Origin: Hyaloscypha bicolor E
Taxonomy: Eukaryota; Ascomycota; Leotiomycetes; Helotiales; Hyaloscyphaceae
DNA: 64,000 bases
Reading direction: 5' to 3'
Assembly (NCBI RefSeq): GCF_002865645.1
Contig: NW_020194589.1
Location: 542,812 to 606,811, forward strand
Shown here: in pieces, positions 60,198-64,000 of the stretch
Layout of the letters: every line of letters starts with the position of its first letter
Position numbering within the stretch: the first letter of the stretch is position 1
Position numbers and translations under genes: made by a program
Notes under the pieces: model-generated
Seen by the model: the letters and a program-made list of their open reading frames with translations, nothing else
What the model was told of the DNA's origin: nothing
Database searches by the model: none

Positions 60198-62490
60198 TCA
60201 CACCGCCGATACCTGCTCGTCAGGGCAGACTGAAATCCGCACGGTGGACGATGAATGTAGACAGTGGATACCGTACCGTAATCTATCAAGATAAGCGAGG
60301 CTGCGAGAAATGTACTGTCCACTTCTTACAATACGTCGCGATTTTTGCCGCTTGATTTGCGGAGTGCTCAGAGGTTTCTCAACCAGAACATAGCATCTCA
60401 TACTGCACCCTCCTGTGCAGCCGCCCTTGTATCTTGCTTATATTGGCGCCCGATCGCACATCAGCTGCCAATAAGAGCACCGGTCTAAGCGAAATTGTAT
60501 GCTGAATTCAAGATCCAGAACAGGGGAAGTAGTTCTAAGCGAATATTAAAAGCTGGCTTTCGCTTCATGCGAGAACTCGAAAAGGGGGATCACGTGATAG
60601 AAAAGGGTACCACTTATTGAACTATTGAATCTAAAGAAGGTTGCTATCTGGGAGGTGTGAACGGTAGTAAAAGCATGATTTGAACATTTCCTCCTAAATC
60701 ATCTAGGCAGTCTTCCTAAATGTTACAAGCGACAGGTGCTAAGTGGCGAAGCTATCATTTCCCGAAAAAACACTTACGGCCAATTTATCTTCCTAGCCAT
60801 TCCTTCAAATGTTTTGCGCTTCCCTCAAAACTCAAAATAAAGCCAATAAATTTCATCTAGACAATACAAAAGAGCAACAAATCCCTCCACTCCACATCTC
60901 TCGCTCGCAAAATTAGTCTTCAGCCACGTTAGCTCCAAGAGATTTGATGATTCGGCCATCACTACGGTATATTATTGTACCGTTGGAGTAACGAAAAATT
61001 TCCAAGGCGGAAATGGAGCAGCACTGCCTCATTTGGGGTTTTAAATTCCCTCTGGAGACTTGTGATTACTCAAACATCAAGAAGTTTTGTTGCACATCTC
61101 TCCGGGCCGACCGGATATCCGCAGACGAAAGGGACGAGACGGACGGATATACGTTCGCCAAGATACAGGATGTTTAGTCAAAGTGGATAGAATGGGGCCA
61201 GGCCGAGAGCTGGTAGGATGGTGGACGGATCTGGCGGCGTTCCCAATGGACTTGGCTCCGGACCGTTCGGATATATCCTGTCGCTGTAAGGGGAGCGAAA
61301 TTTGTACCTGTGGTACTTGCAAATTTATCTTCTCTCTGCCAAATTCTTGAGCGAAATGCGAACAGATTTAGAGAGCTAACGCTATGGCAGGAGTATATAT
61401 AGTATTACAATAATAAATGGGGAGGTCTAACTGAGATGGAGACGGGCCCAACCCCGCAATTCCCAGAGAACATCACTGAGCTTAATTCCAACAGATTTAC
61501 CAATCCCAACCTCTAAACATCGAAGCATTGCCACTCAGAACTGTTCGGAGTCCGAACGCAGCTCTCCAGTCGTTCCGCTCTTCCGCTCGCTCCATAAGCC
61601 GCCACCCGCCTCTCGCCTCTCGCCTCTCACCAAATCTCATCTCAATCCCATAATAAACCCAAATCTCACCTCATCTGAATCCTGAAACCTCCTCTGCACC
61701 AATAATTCGTATAAAAGAAAAGAAAAGAAGGGAGCTTTGTTGCAGATAGCATTCGGCGCCGGAAACATGGGAAGCCCGACTGCGACGGAATCGGGTCTTT
61801 GGGAATCCCGAACGTTCATGTTACAATATTGTGATTGGTAGAGATCTCCATAAAGGAGTTCCAAGAGAGGATTTGTGAAATATTACTGTGCATGCAAAAT
61901 TGAGGTGAACGCGTCCTGCGTTCGGAACCGGTTCTGCGCCTAGGAATGTGAGCTTCGTAACTCGTAAGTTCTACAGCCTGCATCATTCAGTATTCTTGGA
62001 TGAATCGAATTGAAATCACCCCATGTAAGCTTCGTACGGGAGCTTCGTATGGCTAGTGGTTGAATTTCACGAATTAATGTGCATGCATATGAATTAGAGG
62101 TGTGCTGCTTGGAGATGTGCGGTTTGGCAGCGGTTTGGCGGAGCCCTGGCCTTGGTTTTTGAGGATCGGGGTCATGAAACCACGCCGTGGCTTGCAGACC
62201 CGCCGCTAAATATTTGATAGGTAAAGCCTGAAGTCACCAAACCGACGAGCCAGTTAGGTAACCGCACAAAAAATTATTCTGCTTCACCAGCACTTGTAAT
62301 CTTCGCTGTGAATTCTTCAATTCTTCTGCTCTCTTAACACTAACAAGGCCACAAAGCCTTCGACCGATTTCCGTCCTTCGGCGTCACAATTCAAATTCGC
62401 TTACACCAGAGGGCATCCCTCGCACTTCTCGACCTTCAAAATTATTTCTCAAAACGCCATCCAATCGAACTCTTGTGCCTGAATTCGAAC
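60198..62490. other. gene-poor region
   Basis: About 2.3 kb of normal composition with only short overlapping ORFs. An ORF pair at 61077-61350 (both strands) has no recognisable domain. A CTCGCCTCT-type short repeat lies near 61600. No terminal repeats found. Confidence 0.45.
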
Positions 62491-62494
62491 CTTC

Positions 62495-62893
62495 AATGGC
62501 GTCCGGGGTAGCGTTAATGCTAGCAAATCATAATCAGGAATTGGCTGAGCTCTTCGACCTCATTGTGAATTCCCCTCCCGCCCTGGGGCCCAACGGTCAT
62601 GCCAGCAGAATGCGACCCACATGTAAGATTACACCATACCGCAAGCCTGTATGCCAGGTTTTCATCCATTATGATTATCGGGCTGACGCTGGGTTTTTCA
62701 TTTTATCACTCTTCATTGCGTCAGGCCTAAAAGAGAGTCGCCCCCGCTTTTAAACCACCTCGCTGAAGCTACGCCTGAGGACAGAGAGGACGAATTAATG
62801 ATGTTTTGCAAGAAGCGCGGTATTAATGTTGAAAAGATAGAGAACTTGAGAAGTGAGAAAGAAGACGGTTATCCTGGGGTTCGAAATAGATAG
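62495..62893 (+). pseudogene. small gene or remnant, frames do not join
   Basis: The first part (62495-62637) encodes MASGVALMLANHNQELAELF and ends at a GTAAGA donor. After a CAG acceptor at 62722-62724 a second open part (62726-62893) encodes LLNHLAEATPEDREDELMMF and ends KIENLRSEKEDGYPGVRNR. Splicing with these sites puts the second part out of frame, ending at a TAA near 62751. Either the model is wrong or a base has been lost. The second part resembles the minus-strand frame at 63768-63980. Confidence 0.35.
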
Positions 62894-63767
62894 TTGGTTA
62901 TAAGGGGTTTGGTAGAGTCGTTAAAGGGCCTGCAAAACTTCATAAAGTTGAGGAAAGAAAAACAATGCCTCACATGGGTGCTTGCGAACTGAGTGGTGTA
63001 TATAAGTTTCTAAACAGATACTTGTGCTAAAATTGAGTGTCATATTGCCTCCTCGCGCCCAAGGATAAAGTTTTATGGAGTCGTAGAGCGTCTTAACCCT
63101 AGTGGGTGCCTCTGTTCAACTGCTATGCCATCCTTAAAACGGTATTCGTTTTTTCTGCTGAATATCGTCCGGTTGTAAATGAAGCTTTAATATCTCTGCT
63201 GCAAAAATCATTTTTCCAAACGGATAAGGTAGATTTCATCTCTTGTTGCTTCCTACAATCCCCATGGTCAGGACTAAAGTTCATGAATCGAGGTATTACC
63301 ACAGCTCCCCTCTCTTTCTGAGAGCGGGCCCGCCTCCAGCTTCACGTCGAACAAGTCGACATTACAATACTCGAAAATCGCGGCCCCGCAGGCATTCAAC
63401 GATGACATAGAAACAATTGTTAAGCTTCATTTTCATCTCGGGGGGATTGCGCCTCCCACATAACATTGCGCAAGCCGATAATCCAGTTCTTGAGAAACAC
63501 AGAGGCCAGACAATGTTCGAACTTATCCTGGAGTGTAAATTAAACGGGATCATTGATACAACAAACAGAATTCAGGTATGGGCGGCGACGTTGAATATTG
63601 ACCGGGAACTCGGGCTGGAATTATAAGATGGACTGGATGGTAATTCCAACTGAAGCTGAGCATTCTCGGGTTTGCATGATTACGGAAATACGCCATGACC
63701 TTTGATTGACCTCTAAATGTTCGTAGGTAAAGCCGAAGCCCACCGTCCTTGCATCCGAGCCTCCTTC
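62894..63767. other. intergenic, nothing recognised
   Basis: Short ORFs on both strands (for example 63417-63626) without recognisable domains. Confidence 0.4.
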
Positions 63768-63980
63768 TCAGTTTCCCAGAAAAATATCTCCCTTCTCCCC
63801 TCCCACATTCTCCCTCCGTCTAACTTTACCACCATTGGCCTGACAGATCATCTGCAACCTCTCCTCTCTTTCCTCGGGTGTGGCTTCTGCTAGTTCCATG
63901 GCGAACTTGTGGTCGACCTCCCTGCCATCTGAGACAAGCCACAATCCCATCATGACACAACACAGCGTAATATATAGCAA
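63768..63980 (-). CDS. partial small protein, LAEATPE family
   Basis: The open frame ends at 63768. It includes a likely internal acceptor (CTTGTCTCAG before 63928) and then DHKFAMELAEATPEEREERL, ending GGEKGDIFLGN. The last 50 residues are similar to the frame at 62726-62893. The 5' part is not determined and may lie beyond the window edge. Function unknown. Confidence 0.35.
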   Translation of the reverse strand: MLYITLCCVMMGLWLVSDGREVDHKFAMELAEATPEEREERLQMICQANGGKVRRRENVGGEKGDIFLGN

Positions 63981-64000
63981 TTCAGCAAGGTAAAACTTCA

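Noticed and set aside
61087..61350. 87-codon ORF with a C-terminal Cys cluster
   Set aside because: A fully overlapping minus-strand ORF and no recognisable family; not supported as a gene.
1..64000. tRNA, rRNA and CRISPR arrays
   Set aside because: No cloverleaf, rRNA core or spaced repeat array recognised; a covariance-model scan would be decisive for tRNA.

Overview
The window looks like nuclear DNA of a filamentous ascomycete (Pezizomycotina). Genes carry short 45-60 bp introns, two encode HET-domain proteins, and compact normal-GC gene blocks alternate sharply with very AT-rich blocks. In the AT-rich blocks transposon coding sequence is full of TGG->TAG and CAA->TAA changes, the footprint expected of repeat-induced point mutation (RIP). 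The order within the fungi is not resolved from sequence alone.

Layout. 1-5.9 kb: RIP-like AT desert holding a clean small hAT element, a long-TIR element, a decayed solo LTR and a 19-bp minisatellite. 6.9-11.7 kb: two housekeeping genes head to head, importin alpha and the telomere protein POT1. 12-13.4 kb: a truncated, frameshifted NmrA-like fragment, a tandem repeat and a solo LTR. 14-19.5 kb: two convergent caspase-clan genes, both broken. The TPR-CHAT gene has one frameshift; the caspase gene is split by a 494-bp hAT element with a perfect 8-bp target duplication. 21.8-31.7 kb: a 9.9-kb nested complex, made of a decayed full-length hAT element containing a decayed Gypsy retrotransposon that contains a clean solo LTR. 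It sits directly beside an intact HET gene (31.8-33.8 kb).

34-36.7 kb: repeats and gene-poor DNA. 36.7-39.1 kb: a Ser/Thr-rich single-pass membrane protein. 40.3-44.8 kb: a divergent copper amine oxidase / aldehyde dehydrogenase pair, a plausible two-step route from amine to acid. 45.2-50.96 kb: a GNAT gene with one in-frame stop, a MYND-finger protein, a HET gene with one frame break, and an intact metacaspase ending 121 bp from the HET gene. 51.6-55.8 kb: two membrane proteins of unknown role. 56.9-60.2 kb: a second, unrelated decayed hAT element with perfect 8-bp target duplications. 60.2-64 kb: gene-poor, with two small ORFs sharing a C-terminal motif.

The theme is recognition and regulated cell death: three clan-CD (caspase-fold) proteases and two HET genes in 37 kb. 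Three of the five carry one isolated lesion in otherwise open coding sequence, which suggests recent loss or a segregating null. The small hAT elements (456 and 494 bp) share both subterminal regions with the large hAT at 21.8-31.7 kb, so they look like internally deleted relatives of that lineage. No tRNA, rRNA or CRISPR array was recognised.
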